DNA from: Streptomyces flaveolus
GTDB taxonomy: Bacteria > Actinomycetota > Actinomycetes > Streptomycetales > Streptomycetaceae
NCBI RefSeq assembly: GCF_000716535.1
Contig: NZ_JNWV01000013.1
Coordinates: 1-64,000 of the forward strand
DNA length: 64,000 nucleotides
Reading direction: 5' to 3'
How positions within the stretch are numbered: position 1 is the stretch's first letter; each line of letters opens with the position of its first letter. Shown one piece after another: positions 6,947-16,400 of this stretch. Both the position numbers and the translations under genes were made by a program. The notes under the pieces were generated by a model. The model was not told the DNA's origin. It worked only from the letters and a program-made list of their open reading frames with translations, and made no database searches.

Positions 6947-9916
6947 TCACGCGGAGACCGCTGTCGAGTCGACCTCTCGCGCGTAGAGGCGCGCCAGCTG
7001 GACCCGGGAGCGGACGCCGAGCTTCTCGAAGGCGTGCCGCAGGTGTGTGTTCACGGTGTGCGGGGAGAGGAACAGCCGCTCCGCCGCCTCGCGATTGGTG
7101 GCACCGTGGGCGATCAGCCGCACCACGCCGAGTTCGGACCTGGTCAGCCCGCGCCATTCCGGCTCCGGGGCGGCAGGGGCGGCGCCCGCCGTGCTGAGCA
7201 GCCGGACGCCGAGCTTGCGGAGCCGGCCGTGCACCCGCCGCGAGTCGCGCTCCGCCCCGCACGCGGTGTAGAGCCGGAACGCCTCCTCGAAGCGGGACCG
7301 GGCCGTGGCGGCGTCGGCCGCGGCGCCGCACTCCCCGGCGTCCTCCAGGGCGCGGGCCCGCAGCAGGGGACGGGCGGCCCCATGGTGTTCCGCCGCCTCG
7401 GCGAGCAGTTCCGCGTCCCGGGTGAACAGGCCCCGGGCGTGCGCGGCAGCACCCGCGAACAGCGGCAGGCCGGGGTTGAGCCGGGCCCGTTCCTCGGCGA
7501 ACTCCACCGCCGCGGCGGCCAAGTCGCGCTGCCCGGAGGCGAGCGCGGCCGCCACGAGCAGCACCACGTCCCCGGCGTCGAGGCAGGTCGCGTGGAGGAA
7601 GCCGCGGCGCAGGTGGGCGGCGGCCGCGCCGAGCTGGTGACGGGTCAGGGTCTCGTCCCGGTACAGGGCGGTCAGGACCGCGATCCACGCACCGGCCCTG
7701 CGCACCTGCCGGTCCTCGCCCTCCGGGCAGGCCTCCGCCAGGGCCGAACACGCCTCCAGCCCTTCGTCGTCCCCGGTGTGGAACGCGATCCGGGCCCGGG
7801 TGCACAGCACGGCCGCCTCACTCGCCGCGGACGTCCCCGGCGCGTGCGGTCCGGTCCCGGCCGCCGCGAGTTCCCGTGCCGCCTCCGGCAGCCGGCCGCC
7901 GTCCAGCAGCAGCCGGGCCCGCGCGGTGCGCCACAGCGGCAGGTACGCCCGCCGGCCTCGCTGCTCCGCGTCGGCCAGTCCGCCTTCCACCAGGTCCGTG
8001 GCGGCCGTGTCGTCGCCGGCCATGCCCAGCAGGGCGGCCCTCCAGACCGTCGACAGGACCACTTCGGGGAGGGCGGGTCCGTACGCCGGGTCCAGTTCGG
8101 CGGCCGTCGCGGGCACCGAGTCGCTGTGGCTCAGCGCCTCGGTCCACCGCTGCCGGTGGCAGGCGCTCATCGAGCGGAGGGTGCGCTGGGTCAGGTCGTT
8201 CAGCGGGTGTGTGCCGCGGGCGCGCGCCAGGGACCCGGCCAGCGCTCCGCCGGCCTCCTCGGCCTCGCCCGCCAGCAGACGGCTCAGCAGCGTCGTCGAC
8301 AGCAGCTGGTCCTTCACCGGCTGCGGCACGCCGCGGTGGCCCAGGGCCCGGCGCAGATGCGCCTCGGCCTGGGCCACCGGGAACCGGCCGCCCATCCGGG
8401 TCAGCTCCAGGCACACCCGCGCGTGGGTGGCCGCGTCCGGCGGCACCTGGACGACCTCGCGGGCCAGGGCGCGGGCCTCGTCGGACTCGCCGGTCTCCCA
8501 CAGCAGCGGAATCAGGCGCGCCGCCAGCCGCATGCGCCGGGGTGCGGCGTCATGGCTCAGCTCCAGCGCGCGGCGCAGGTGTGCCGCCGCCGTCGCGGGC
8601 GAGTGGGGCGCCAGTTCCCGGGCAGCGGCCTCCAGGACGCGGATCGCGTGCTCGTCGCCGGGCTCGGCCAGTTCGGCGATCTCGGCCGCGAGCGCCACCG
8701 CAGGCGTGCCGTCCGCGAGCCGCAGGTCGACCGAGCGCCGGCGCACGGACAGCCGTACGGGCGGCGGCAGGGTGGCGGCGACGGCGTCACGCACCGACGG
8801 GTGCGCGAAGGCGAGATGGTGCTGCTCGGCCCGCATCAGCCCGGCCGCCAGCACCTCGCGCAGGGGGCGCAGCAGGGCGGACTCGCCGCGGCCGAGCACC
8901 CGGGACAGGTGCCGGACGGTGAGGCTGTCGCCCAGCGCGGAGGCGATCAGCACCAGCTCCTTCGCCGGCTGCGTCAGCTGGTCGAGCCTGTGGGCGGCGA
9001 AGACCCCGGCCACCGGGTCCTCACCGGCACGGGTACCGCCGGTGGTTCCGGTCCGCGAGGTGAGGAGTGCGCACAGCTGCCGGACGGCACCCGGCAGGCC
9101 GCCGCACAGGGGCAGGTACGGATCCGCCTGCGGGGCCCGCGGCCCCAGCAGGTCCCGGACCAGCAGCCGTACGGTGTCCGGGTCCAGGGGCGCGATGTCG
9201 AGGGCGACCGCCCGCTCGATGAGCAGATCGCGCCGCAGCGACTCCACGGCCGGCACGTCGAGGTGGGACCGCGCGGCGAGCACCCACAGCAGCGGCAGCC
9301 CGGCGAGCCGCGCGGTGAGCCGGCGCACCGCGAGCAGGGTCAGCTCGTCGCAGTGCTGCACGTCGTCGAGGACGACGACGAGCGGCCGGTCGCGGGCGAG
9401 GTCCCGCAGGCCGTCCTCCACCCGCCGCAGCCACTCGTACGGAGAACCCGCCTCGGGGTACGGCCATCCCGGCTCGCACCGCGTCGAGCCGAGGGCCTCC
9501 AGCAGCGGAGCCAGCGGTGGCATGCCCTGCCCGGCGACGCCGCTGCCGGTCAGGACCAGCGCCCCGGCCGCCTCCTCGGCGGCCGAGGCCAGCAGACGGG
9601 ACTTCCCGGCGCCGGCGGGCCCCTCGATCCACAGCACCCCGCCCTCCGCACGGTGGAGGAGCCGCAGCACCCGCTGACGGAGCTGCTCCCGCTCGCGCCG
9701 GTGCCCGCGCGGGACCGCCGCGGGCACGGGGACGGCGGTGCCGTCTGTCGTCGGCGGGATGTCAGTCGCCCGGATCAAGGCAGCCTCCAGTGGTCCGTGT
9801 GCCGTGCGGCCGGCGCGGTGCTCCGTGCTGTGCGGCACGGGCGAGCCGAAAGCGGCCTGCCGCGTCCGCACCTCGTCGAGGGCCCGCACACGTGGTGTGT
9901 CCTCGGTGCGTGACAC
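6947..9916 (-). CDS. LAL-family LuxR regulator with AAA/STAND ATPase domain
   Basis: 989-aa large ATP-binding LuxR regulator. The Walker A motif GPAGAGKS covers residues 99-106, Walker B is LVVVLDDVQHCDEL, and a long helical TPR-like sensor region rich in Ala/Leu/Arg follows. The last ~65 residues are a LuxR helix-turn-helix: LTRSELGVVRLIAHGATNREA, then FLSPHTVNTHLRHAFEKLGV. LALs usually activate clustered or neighbouring genes after ligand binding. The GTG start at 9916 is the only reasonable full-length start, though no ribosome site is obvious. The start sits in an ACACA-TCC-TGTGT inverted repeat that could be an autoregulatory site. Downstream on the same strand is the truncated isochorismatase-like gene. 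Confidence 0.88.
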   Translation of the reverse strand: MSRTEDTPRVRALDEVRTRQAAFGSPVPHSTEHRAGRTAHGPLEAALIRATDIPPTTDGTAVPVPAAVPRGHRREREQLRQRVLRLLHRAEGGVLWIEGPAGAGKSRLLASAAEEAAGALVLTGSGVAGQGMPPLAPLLEALGSTRCEPGWPYPEAGSPYEWLRRVEDGLRDLARDRPLVVVLDDVQHCDELTLLAVRRLTARLAGLPLLWVLAARSHLDVPAVESLRRDLLIERAVALDIAPLDPDTVRLLVRDLLGPRAPQADPYLPLCGGLPGAVRQLCALLTSRTGTTGGTRAGEDPVAGVFAAHRLDQLTQPAKELVLIASALGDSLTVRHLSRVLGRGESALLRPLREVLAAGLMRAEQHHLAFAHPSVRDAVAATLPPPVRLSVRRRSVDLRLADGTPAVALAAEIAELAEPGDEHAIRVLEAAARELAPHSPATAAAHLRRALELSHDAAPRRMRLAARLIPLLWETGESDEARALAREVVQVPPDAATHARVCLELTRMGGRFPVAQAEAHLRRALGHRGVPQPVKDQLLSTTLLSRLLAGEAEEAGGALAGSLARARGTHPLNDLTQRTLRSMSACHRQRWTEALSHSDSVPATAAELDPAYGPALPEVVLSTVWRAALLGMAGDDTAATDLVEGGLADAEQRGRRAYLPLWRTARARLLLDGGRLPEAARELAAAGTGPHAPGTSAASEAAVLCTRARIAFHTGDDEGLEACSALAEACPEGEDRQVRRAGAWIAVLTALYRDETLTRHQLGAAAAHLRRGFLHATCLDAGDVVLLVAAALASGQRDLAAAAVEFAEERARLNPGLPLFAGAAAHARGLFTRDAELLAEAAEHHGAARPLLRARALEDAGECGAAADAATARSRFEEAFRLYTACGAERDSRRVHGRLRKLGVRLLSTAGAAPAAPEPEWRGLTRSELGVVRLIAHGATNREAAERLFLSPHTVNTHLRHAFEKLGVRSRVQLARLYAREVDSTAVSA

Positions 9917-10412
9917 AGGATGTGTCGCCGTCGCGTCCAGTGGCTGTCAAGCACACCTGAGAGGCGCAGGGGGGCGTACTCCACGGGTGATGTGGGGACA
10001 ACCCGACGTCTGGACGTGTTCCACCCCGGATCCGGTCGGCGCGGCCCGGCCGGCGCGAGCGCATCGCCGCACGTCACGCAGCCGATGCTCGCCGCGGTGT
10101 GGGGTGGGCCCTACACAGGCGTGGGGGAGCCCCTAGGAAGGCAGAGGGAGCACACGACAGACCCGGACGCGGCCCGCTTCGAGACTAACGCTTGTATCCG
10201 GGGGGTTCCCGGCCGGCCGACCCGCCACCACGGGGGTCGGAGGGCCGGCTTGCGGAAGGGCGTTGTACCGGGCCGACGCGATGCGACGGACAGCCGCCAA
10301 CGCTGGACACGTTTCGCGCCGACCGACCCGCCGGAACCGACACGTTTGACCGACAGAACAAGATAGGCCCGCAGCGCACCGGACGCCTGCGGCTGACGAA
10401 CGGGAACTGGGC
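9917..10412. other. 496-bp divergent intergenic region, no gene seen
   Basis: Lies between the LAL regulator (leftward) and the HdeD-like gene (rightward). No frame here has convincing composition, and no strong hairpin or clear -35/-10 pair was found. Short AT-richer patches at 10183-10198 and 10340-10370 are the likeliest promoter positions. Confidence 0.4.
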
Positions 10413-11027
10413 ATGGCACAGCTGGAAACCATTCGGGCCGAGGTCCGTCACCCCCTGGGCAGCACGGGCGTCCGGATGGTCGCCGGCCCGGGCGGTGGCC
10501 TCACCCGGGGGGCGATGCTGGCCGGTTCGCTGGTCTCGGCCGCCGTCGGTGGCGCGCTGATCCTGGCGCCCGTCCGTACGGTGACGCAGGCCGGGGAGTT
10601 CTTCGGCGTGCACCTGGCCGTCCAAGGGATCCTGCAACTGCTGGCGGTCCACGAGTCGAAGGCGTCGGCATCGGTCCGCTGGATGCTGTCCGCCGGAGGC
10701 TTCGCCGCCCTGCTGCTCGGCGCCGCTCTTTTCCTCGGTTGGACCGACACCGTGTTCCTGCTCGGGCTGTGGACCGGCTGCGGCTGGCTGATGCGGGGAC
10801 TCACCATGGCCGTCTCGGCCACCTCGGCCTCGGTGAGCCACGTCTTCGTCTACGACGACGTCCTGAACGCGGTGATCGTCTCGGCGGGTCTGTTCCTGAC
10901 CGCCTTCCCCTTCTCGTCCCTGGGGCAGCTGGCCGACGTCGGCGGCTCCGTACTGATGGCCATCGGCGCGGTCGAGGCGTTCGCCGCCGCACGACGGCAC
11001 CCCCGCACCCTCCGCGCGATCGACTGA
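10413..11027 (+). CDS. HdeD/DUF308-like integral membrane protein
   Basis: 204-aa membrane protein with about six hydrophobic segments arranged as pairs (MLAGSLVSAAVGGALIL, FFGVHLAVQGILQLL, AGGFAALLLGAALFL, VFLLGLWTGCGWLMRG, AVIVSAGLFLTAF and a last one near the C-terminus). This is the pattern of the DUF308/HdeD family linked to acid or envelope stress. No catalytic motif is visible. The ATG at 10413 follows GGGAACTGGGC, a weak ribosome site. The gene sits upstream of the SsgA-like gene but 113 bp away, so co-transcription is uncertain. Confidence 0.75.
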   Translation: MAQLETIRAEVRHPLGSTGVRMVAGPGGGLTRGAMLAGSLVSAAVGGALILAPVRTVTQAGEFFGVHLAVQGILQLLAVHESKASASVRWMLSAGGFAALLLGAALFLGWTDTVFLLGLWTGCGWLMRGLTMAVSATSASVSHVFVYDDVLNAVIVSAGLFLTAFPFSSLGQLADVGGSVLMAIGAVEAFAAARRHPRTLRAID

Positions 11028-11140
11028 GGCGAGCCCCGGCCGGGGCGGCGCACTCGCAGACAGCCGCGCGGCGGGACCGCAGGAGCACGACAACCCACGT
11101 TTCCAGGCCGGTCGACCGGCCGAGCCCCGAGGAGGCGACC

Positions 11141-11545
11141 ATGAAGAAGTGCCAGCTCTCACTGGAGGTCACACACTGGGTGACCTCGGACCTCACCCTC
11201 ACCCTGAACTCCGAGATCTCCTACGACGCCCATGACCCGCTGGCCGTCACCCTGGTCCTCGACGCCGACGGCGAGCGGCCGGTGCGCTGGGTCTTCTCCC
11301 GGGATCTGCTGGCCGACGGCATGTCCGCCCGGGTGGGCGAGGGTGATGTGGTGCTCTGGCCGGTGTGTGACCTCGACGGCGAACCGTCCACCTTCTGCGT
11401 GCGGGTGGGAGGCGCCCACACGGCGCTCTTCGAGATTCCCGCCGAACCGGTCACGACGTGGCTCGACGGGACCTACACGATGGTGCCGCGCGGGGCCGAA
11501 CTGGACGGGGTCGACTGGGACGAGCTTGTCCAGCTGGCGGAGTGA
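11141..11545 (+). CDS. SsgA-like (SALP) sporulation/cell-division protein
   Basis: 134-aa member of the SsgA-like protein family, found in morphologically complex actinomycetes. These proteins guide FtsZ and peptidoglycan machinery during septation and spore formation. Typical text includes a start of small hydrophilic strands, YDAHDPLAVTLVL, VRWVFSRDLLADGM, VGEGDVVLWP and ALFEIPAEPVTTWLDGTY. GGAGG at 11131-11135 lies just before ATG 11141. The family has several paralogues per Streptomyces genome; I cannot say which one this is. It is followed 89 bp later by the WhiB gene. Confidence 0.9.
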   Translation: MKKCQLSLEVTHWVTSDLTLTLNSEISYDAHDPLAVTLVLDADGERPVRWVFSRDLLADGMSARVGEGDVVLWPVCDLDGEPSTFCVRVGGAHTALFEIPAEPVTTWLDGTYTMVPRGAELDGVDWDELVQLAE

Positions 11546-11634
11546 GGCGTCCACCGCCGGCACAGCACGAGCGAGCGGATACCGGGACGTGCGTCCCGAA
11601 CGACTGTCACACACCCCTCATGGAAAGGAAGACG

Positions 11635-11913
11635 ATGCCTAGCAACCCGCGGCCCCTCCTCAGCGACTGGCAGTGGCAGCAGAGTGCCGCCTGCCGCGGC
11701 ATGAGCAGTTCCACCTTCTTCTCCCCGCCGGGGGAGCGGGGGCGGGCGCGCCGCGACCGGGAGGAGCGTGCCCGGCGCATCTGCGGCCGGTGCGAGGTCG
11801 CCGACATCTGCGCGGCCACGGCCCTCAAGCACGGGGAGGCCTACGGGATCTGGGGCGGCATGTCGGACGTGGACCGCCGGCAGTTCGACAAGGGCACCGC
11901 GGGCGCGGCCTAG
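11635..11913 (+). CDS. WhiB-family iron-sulfur transcription factor
   Basis: 92-aa WhiB-like protein. The four cluster cysteines are C20 (SAACRG), C50 and C53 (ICGRC) and C59 (DIC), followed by the GIWGG turn at 71-75 and a short basic tail. WhiB-like proteins bind a [4Fe-4S] cluster and pair with the primary sigma factor to control differentiation or stress genes. ATG 11635 is preferred over ATG 11620 because AGGAAG lies between them at good spacing. It is small and complete. Its exact Wbl subclass cannot be fixed from sequence alone. Confidence 0.9.
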   Translation: MPSNPRPLLSDWQWQQSAACRGMSSSTFFSPPGERGRARRDREERARRICGRCEVADICAATALKHGEAYGIWGGMSDVDRRQFDKGTAGAA

Positions 11914-12016
11914 ACCGACGCCGGCCGTGGCAGCGTCGAACGGGTGGAGGTACCACCCCGCTGACACATCGCCCGCCTGCGCGGACCGTGGCGTTCGGAA
12001 AGGCCGGCCTTGTGAC

Positions 12017-12079
12017 ATGTCCGAGGAACTGACGAGGCCCTTCGAGGTCCGCTGGGACGACGTCGACCTGAACGGTCAT
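12017..12079 (+). pseudogene. Acyl-CoA thioesterase N-terminal remnant
   Basis: An ATG-started run of 21 residues ends in FEVRWDDVDLNGH, which matches the opening beta strand and catalytic-Asp motif of hot-dog thioesterases of the 4-hydroxybenzoyl-CoA type (RWxDVDxNGH). Homology stops abruptly after GH. The frame stays open to 12382 but turns into unrelated Arg/Gly/Pro-rich sequence. The partly similar string CTGACGAGG..CCCTTCGAG recurs at about 12120, suggesting a local rearrangement. Apart from this and the lectin scrap at 12408-12470, I see nothing in 11914-12586. Confidence 0.5.
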
Positions 12080-12407
12080 CCACCGTGCTCCGCCCTCACT
12101 CAGACCGACGACGCGCGAGCTGACGAGGACCCCTTCGAGCGGGGAGGAGGCGGCCGTCGTTCGCACCCTGGGGGCGCGGATCGACCTCCGCGCCCGCAGG
12201 ATCGCCCCGCCGCCGTCCGGCCTGCCGGCCGCGGTGTCGCCCGCGCGGGCGGACGACCATGCACTGATCACGTCGGCTTCATGAGCGGGTTGAGGGGGCG
12301 GGCCGGGGGTGAAGCGGCCGCCCTCACGCCAGGGAAGAACGCGGGGCGGCCGCTCCCTTCCTGCGGCCGGGCCCGCCGCTGAACACACCGGCCGCAGGAG
12401 TCCTTCG

Positions 12408-12470
12408 GACCAGGCTGCCGTTGGCGCCCGCCGTCCACTTCTGCCCGCTGCTCCCGTTGCACACCTGGAG
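12408..12470 (-). pseudogene. Ricin-type lectin fragment
   Basis: On the minus strand LQVCNGSSGQKWTAGANGSLV reads like one beta-trefoil repeat of a ricin B-type lectin, with the QKW (QxW) motif and the following NGSLV strand. Flanking sequence is not lectin-like and no start or secretion signal is linked to it. It is probably the last trace of a secreted carbohydrate-binding enzyme. Confidence 0.45.
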
Positions 12471-12586
12471 CGCCGAGGCCGCTACAGCCCAGCTCGCGCA
12501 CCGGCTTCTCGGGCAGCTCCCGCCGGCATCCATCTCCTCGGCCGGGCCGGCACGGCGGGCGGCGTCCGACCGCCGTGCCGGTGGGG

Positions 12587-13348
12587 TCAGGGACCGACGG
12601 AGGCCTGAAGCGGCTCCTCGGCCTCCGCGGACTGTGTGGGCACGGGCACGAAGGGCGGTTCGAGGTCCGGCGACAGGTCTTCCGGGCGCTCGGCTTCGGC
12701 CGACGACCGGGCCACCGCCTCCCGCACCGCCTCCCGCAGCGCCTCGGTCCGCACGCGCATGGCGACCGGACCGGCGGGGTTGAGGTAGAACTCGTGGCCG
12801 TCAGGGAGCCCGTCCAGCAACTCGGCGACGGGCGCCGTATGCGCGGTCAGGCGGCCGACGCCCAGCAACTGGTCCGGGGCCGTGTAGACGGGGACCACCT
12901 CGGCGCCGTCGTGGGAGAGGGCGGTGACGAAGGAGCCGTCCAGCGTGGTGAGGACGGCGACCTCCTCGGCCTCGACGAGGGCCTCCAGGACTGCCCCGAC
13001 AGGTCCGAATCCGGTCGCCGCCGCCTGCATCGCCTCGTCCACCGGATCCGTCGGTTCGGCCCAGCCGAGGGCCAGGGGGGAGGGCCGGTAATCGTCATTC
13101 GGACGCCAGGCGACGATCAGCCCTCTGGAATCGGTCTGCCACTCGCCGACGATCGCCCAGGACGGCACATCCTCCTCGTCCGCCCAGAAGGGATCGACCT
13201 CTCTGAGCCACTGGCCGCGGGCGAAACGGGCGGCGCTGATGATCTCCGGTGGCGGGATGGGCAGGGCGATGGAGTCGGAGTCGTCATGTGTGTCGTCGGT
13301 GGGTGCCGGATCCATGTTCCGCCCGCCGAGTGCGTGCTGCTCCGTCAT
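12587..13348 (-). CDS. Acidic SseB-like / T7SS-associated protein downstream of giant toxin
   Basis: 253-aa acidic soluble protein. The N-terminal half (PPPEIISAARFARGQWLREVDPFW through WAIVGEWQTDSRGLIVAW) precedes a region resembling SseB N-terminal domains: AVLTTLDGSFVTALSHDG, VPVYTAPDQLLG and LPDGHEFYLNPAGPVAMRV. Similar proteins accompany T7SS genes in actinomycetes. The ATG at 13348 has a modest AGGAAT ribosome site, and its start lies 63 bp after the giant gene's stop on the same strand, so the two are probably co-transcribed. It could be an immunity protein, a secretion chaperone or a regulator. Immunity to every module of the giant protein by one small protein is unlikely. Function is inferred from position and weak similarity only. 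Confidence 0.6.
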   Translation of the reverse strand: MTEQHALGGRNMDPAPTDDTHDDSDSIALPIPPPEIISAARFARGQWLREVDPFWADEEDVPSWAIVGEWQTDSRGLIVAWRPNDDYRPSPLALGWAEPTDPVDEAMQAAATGFGPVGAVLEALVEAEEVAVLTTLDGSFVTALSHDGAEVVPVYTAPDQLLGVGRLTAHTAPVAELLDGLPDGHEFYLNPAGPVAMRVRTEALREAVREAVARSSAEAERPEDLSPDLEPPFVPVPTQSAEAEEPLQASVGP

Positions 13349-13411
13349 GCGAAATTCCTGTCACATAGGCACTGTGCGAACAGTGGCGATCGACTTGGTA
13401 CGGGATCGGCC

Positions 13412-16400
13412 CTACCTGTTCGGCAGCGCTCCTCCGAAGGCCGTGTACATGGCCATCCACTGCGGGCTCACAGGGTGTCCCTCTACCAGGCGTGTGAAGA
13501 CTTCTGCGACGAATTCCATCGGGTTGTGACCGGCGTATCCGGGTGCTGTGCCGATGGTGGTGGCGCCGGCGGCAAGATGTTGTGTCCTGTCGTCTTTCCA
13601 AGTCGACATGTCCAACTCTTCGTAGAGGGAGGAATTGCGATCAAAATGCAGAGCGTGCCCGATCTCATGTATGAGGTCGTGTTCGGACACGGCAGACCGG
13701 GTGAGAATCACCATCGCTCGCGGGGCCAAGAAGAAGGCCACCCTGTTGTCGTGAAAAATTGCCGTGCCGCCGCTGGCATCGATCGGGCGTACCTCCACGG
13801 TCTTGTCCTTGTGAATGACGTAGTGTGAATGGTTGTATCGTGATACGTGGACCTCGATCTCGGGGACGTCAAACCTCGTGAGGACCTTCTGAAGCGCCGC
13901 CGTGTATGTTCTCAGTACATGCCTCGTGAAACCCTCGCCGGAGACCGTGTGCAGCGTAAAAGCGGTGTTTCCGACCTTGTGCCTGCTGTAACCCGGCTTT
14001 CGTATCACGGCGTCCTGCGTGCTGTTTCCGTGCCTCTCCTGGTATTCGAAGAACGAGCTCAGCGGCGGATACTGGCTTCGTAGGTAATCTTTCTCATGCT
14101 GCGACAAGGGGCCTGAGTACTGTGTGACAGATCCTTGCCTTGCGGCCTCCGTCATGACTTGGTATTGCTGAAGTCTGATGTCATACCGGGGCTTGAGATA
14201 TTGCGGGAGGATGGTGCCTTCCCTGCCTGTCGGATGATTACTGAAGCGTGGCGCGCCACTCAAAAACTGGACTGCTTTGGGCGCAACGGCCAGATATCTG
14301 TCGAGATCGGGTGCCATTACCGGCCTGGCAGGCGTCTGGGTCATCGGGTGCGGCCGCGAACCCGCAGGCTGCGCGTGCATCGCGCCTTGGGGGTGAACGT
14401 GTGTCGGGGCATGCGCCTGCGGACCGCCCTGCGGCGGCGCGCTCACGGCCATGGGCTGGAACTGGTGAGGAACGCCGCTGACCTGACTGTTCCCTGCGGC
14501 CGGCCACTGGCTCGTGTGGTGCGCGCTCACGGGGTAGGGCTGGAGCGTGCCGTAGGGGTTGGCGACAGGCGGATTGTGCGCGTTGCCTGTCCGTGTCCTC
14601 GACGAGCTACGGCCACGCGGCGGCTCCGCGTGGAATCCGGATGCCGAGGGCGGTCGTCCGGGCCCGCCGCTCCCCCATGACGCCTGCGGGTCGATCGGCT
14701 GGACGTGCACCGGGCCCTGCGCGTAGGAGGCGTGCCTCTGCGGGCCGCCGTGCCACGTCTGGCCCATGCCCATGCCCTGGAACGAGCCGACAAGGCTGTC
14801 GACACTGACCTGGCTCGACGAACGCCTGCGGCCCGGCGCCGGAGCGCCGGCCGAATAGTGCTGCGCAGTGCCGTGGGCGCTTCCCGGATACTGCTGGTGC
14901 GCGGTGTCCGGGCGGGCCGACGAAGACGACCGGTGCCGGGACGGACCGGCAGCGTACTCTCCAGCCGCGGACGGCGGCCGCTCCGGGGCCGGACCGGTCC
15001 AGGGCACGTGCTGACCGGTGAACTGCGGGTGGAGCGTGCCCTCGGGATGGGCGACGCCGTCCCTCTTGCCACCGCCACGGGAAAGCGAACGCCTGAAGGC
15101 ATCTCCGATGCGTCCGACGAGACTGCGACTCCTCGAGCGGCCCCGGCCCGACCCGTCGGCGACCGAGGCGACACTGCGGTGGGAGTCCCGGCTGCTGAAG
15201 CGTTCCAGGCCGTGGCCCATGTCCAAGTGGCCCGCCGAAGTGATCCGCTGCGCCTCTCCGGCCTCCGCGAGCAGCCGCTCCCGCAGCTTCCGTACCTTGC
15301 TGCCGATGGAAGTGGAAGCCTTCGCGGCACTCGTTTTCTGGAATGCGTCGATACTGCTGAGAACCGGCCTGACGTCTCCACCATGCGCACGCCACGCCAG
15401 GAGGCCGTCACGGATCGCGACGATCTTCCTGTTCTTCAGATCACCCGGTGAGAGATCCGCCGCCCAGTGGTCGTAGAACTCACCCGACGGTCGCGCCGGT
15501 GCGTGGGGCGGGAAGACCGGCTGGTGCCGGCCGAAGTCCGGCTGCGCATAGGGCGCGTGAGAAGTGGGCGCCTGCACGTCACGACCGCCCTCGGTGACCG
15601 TTCGGGTCACCTTCCGCAGGCTGGGCATACCGCCGCCGAGCCCGGGCCCCTCGTACCGCTGCACCTGCGGCAGCGGCTCGCCGTTCGTCACCTCGAACCA
15701 GTGCGCCTCCGCCTCGGACAACGCGTGACCGGCCCACACGTACTCGTCGTACGCCTGCGCCAGGCGCACGTCGTCGTCGACGCCGCCCACGCCTTGCCCG
15801 ATCTGTTCCCGTATCCCCTCCAGCACCGACTCGGCACGTGCCAGATCGAGCCGGGCGGACGTGAGCGCCGCGCCCGCGTCGATCACCGCGCCCTCGTCCC
15901 GGGCGCGGTCCACGTCGTCGCCCTCCCGGACGTAGGCACGCTCCTTGCCCGTGTCCACCGGCGCTCCGACGGCATCGTCGACGTCACGACGGTCGGGGCC
16001 GGAAGTGTCCGGACCGAGGCCGAGGAACCTCTCGCCGGGGTAGGGGCCTTCCACGAGGGACTTCGTTGCCGAGGTCGTCTGGCCGCTCCCCGAGGACGAC
16101 GTGTCCACTGCCGCGTGGACGCCGCTTCCGGAGGGCGAGGCGTCCACGGCGTTCGAGCCGGTCGCGACGAACCTGTTGTCGTGCTCGGGTCGTCCGGGGC
16201 TGCCGGCGAGGCCCTTGGGGTTCGCCTGGGGAAGGCCGAGTCGGTCTCGGAGGGTGCGGGTGTGGGCGTGGGCCAGGGCGTCCGCTGCTGCGGGGTCGTT
16301 CTGGTGGTGGGCGAGGATGTGTGCGATGTCGGTGAGGGCAGAGTGGGCGGCGGGGTTGGTGTGGGCGAGGCCGCCGTCCAGGTTCGGCGGCACGTCGATC

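Noticed and set aside
6314..9913. A 1199-codon plus-strand frame over the LAL regulator
   Set aside because: The minus-strand frame has Walker motifs and a LuxR HTH. The plus frame is a GC-bias shadow without any motif.
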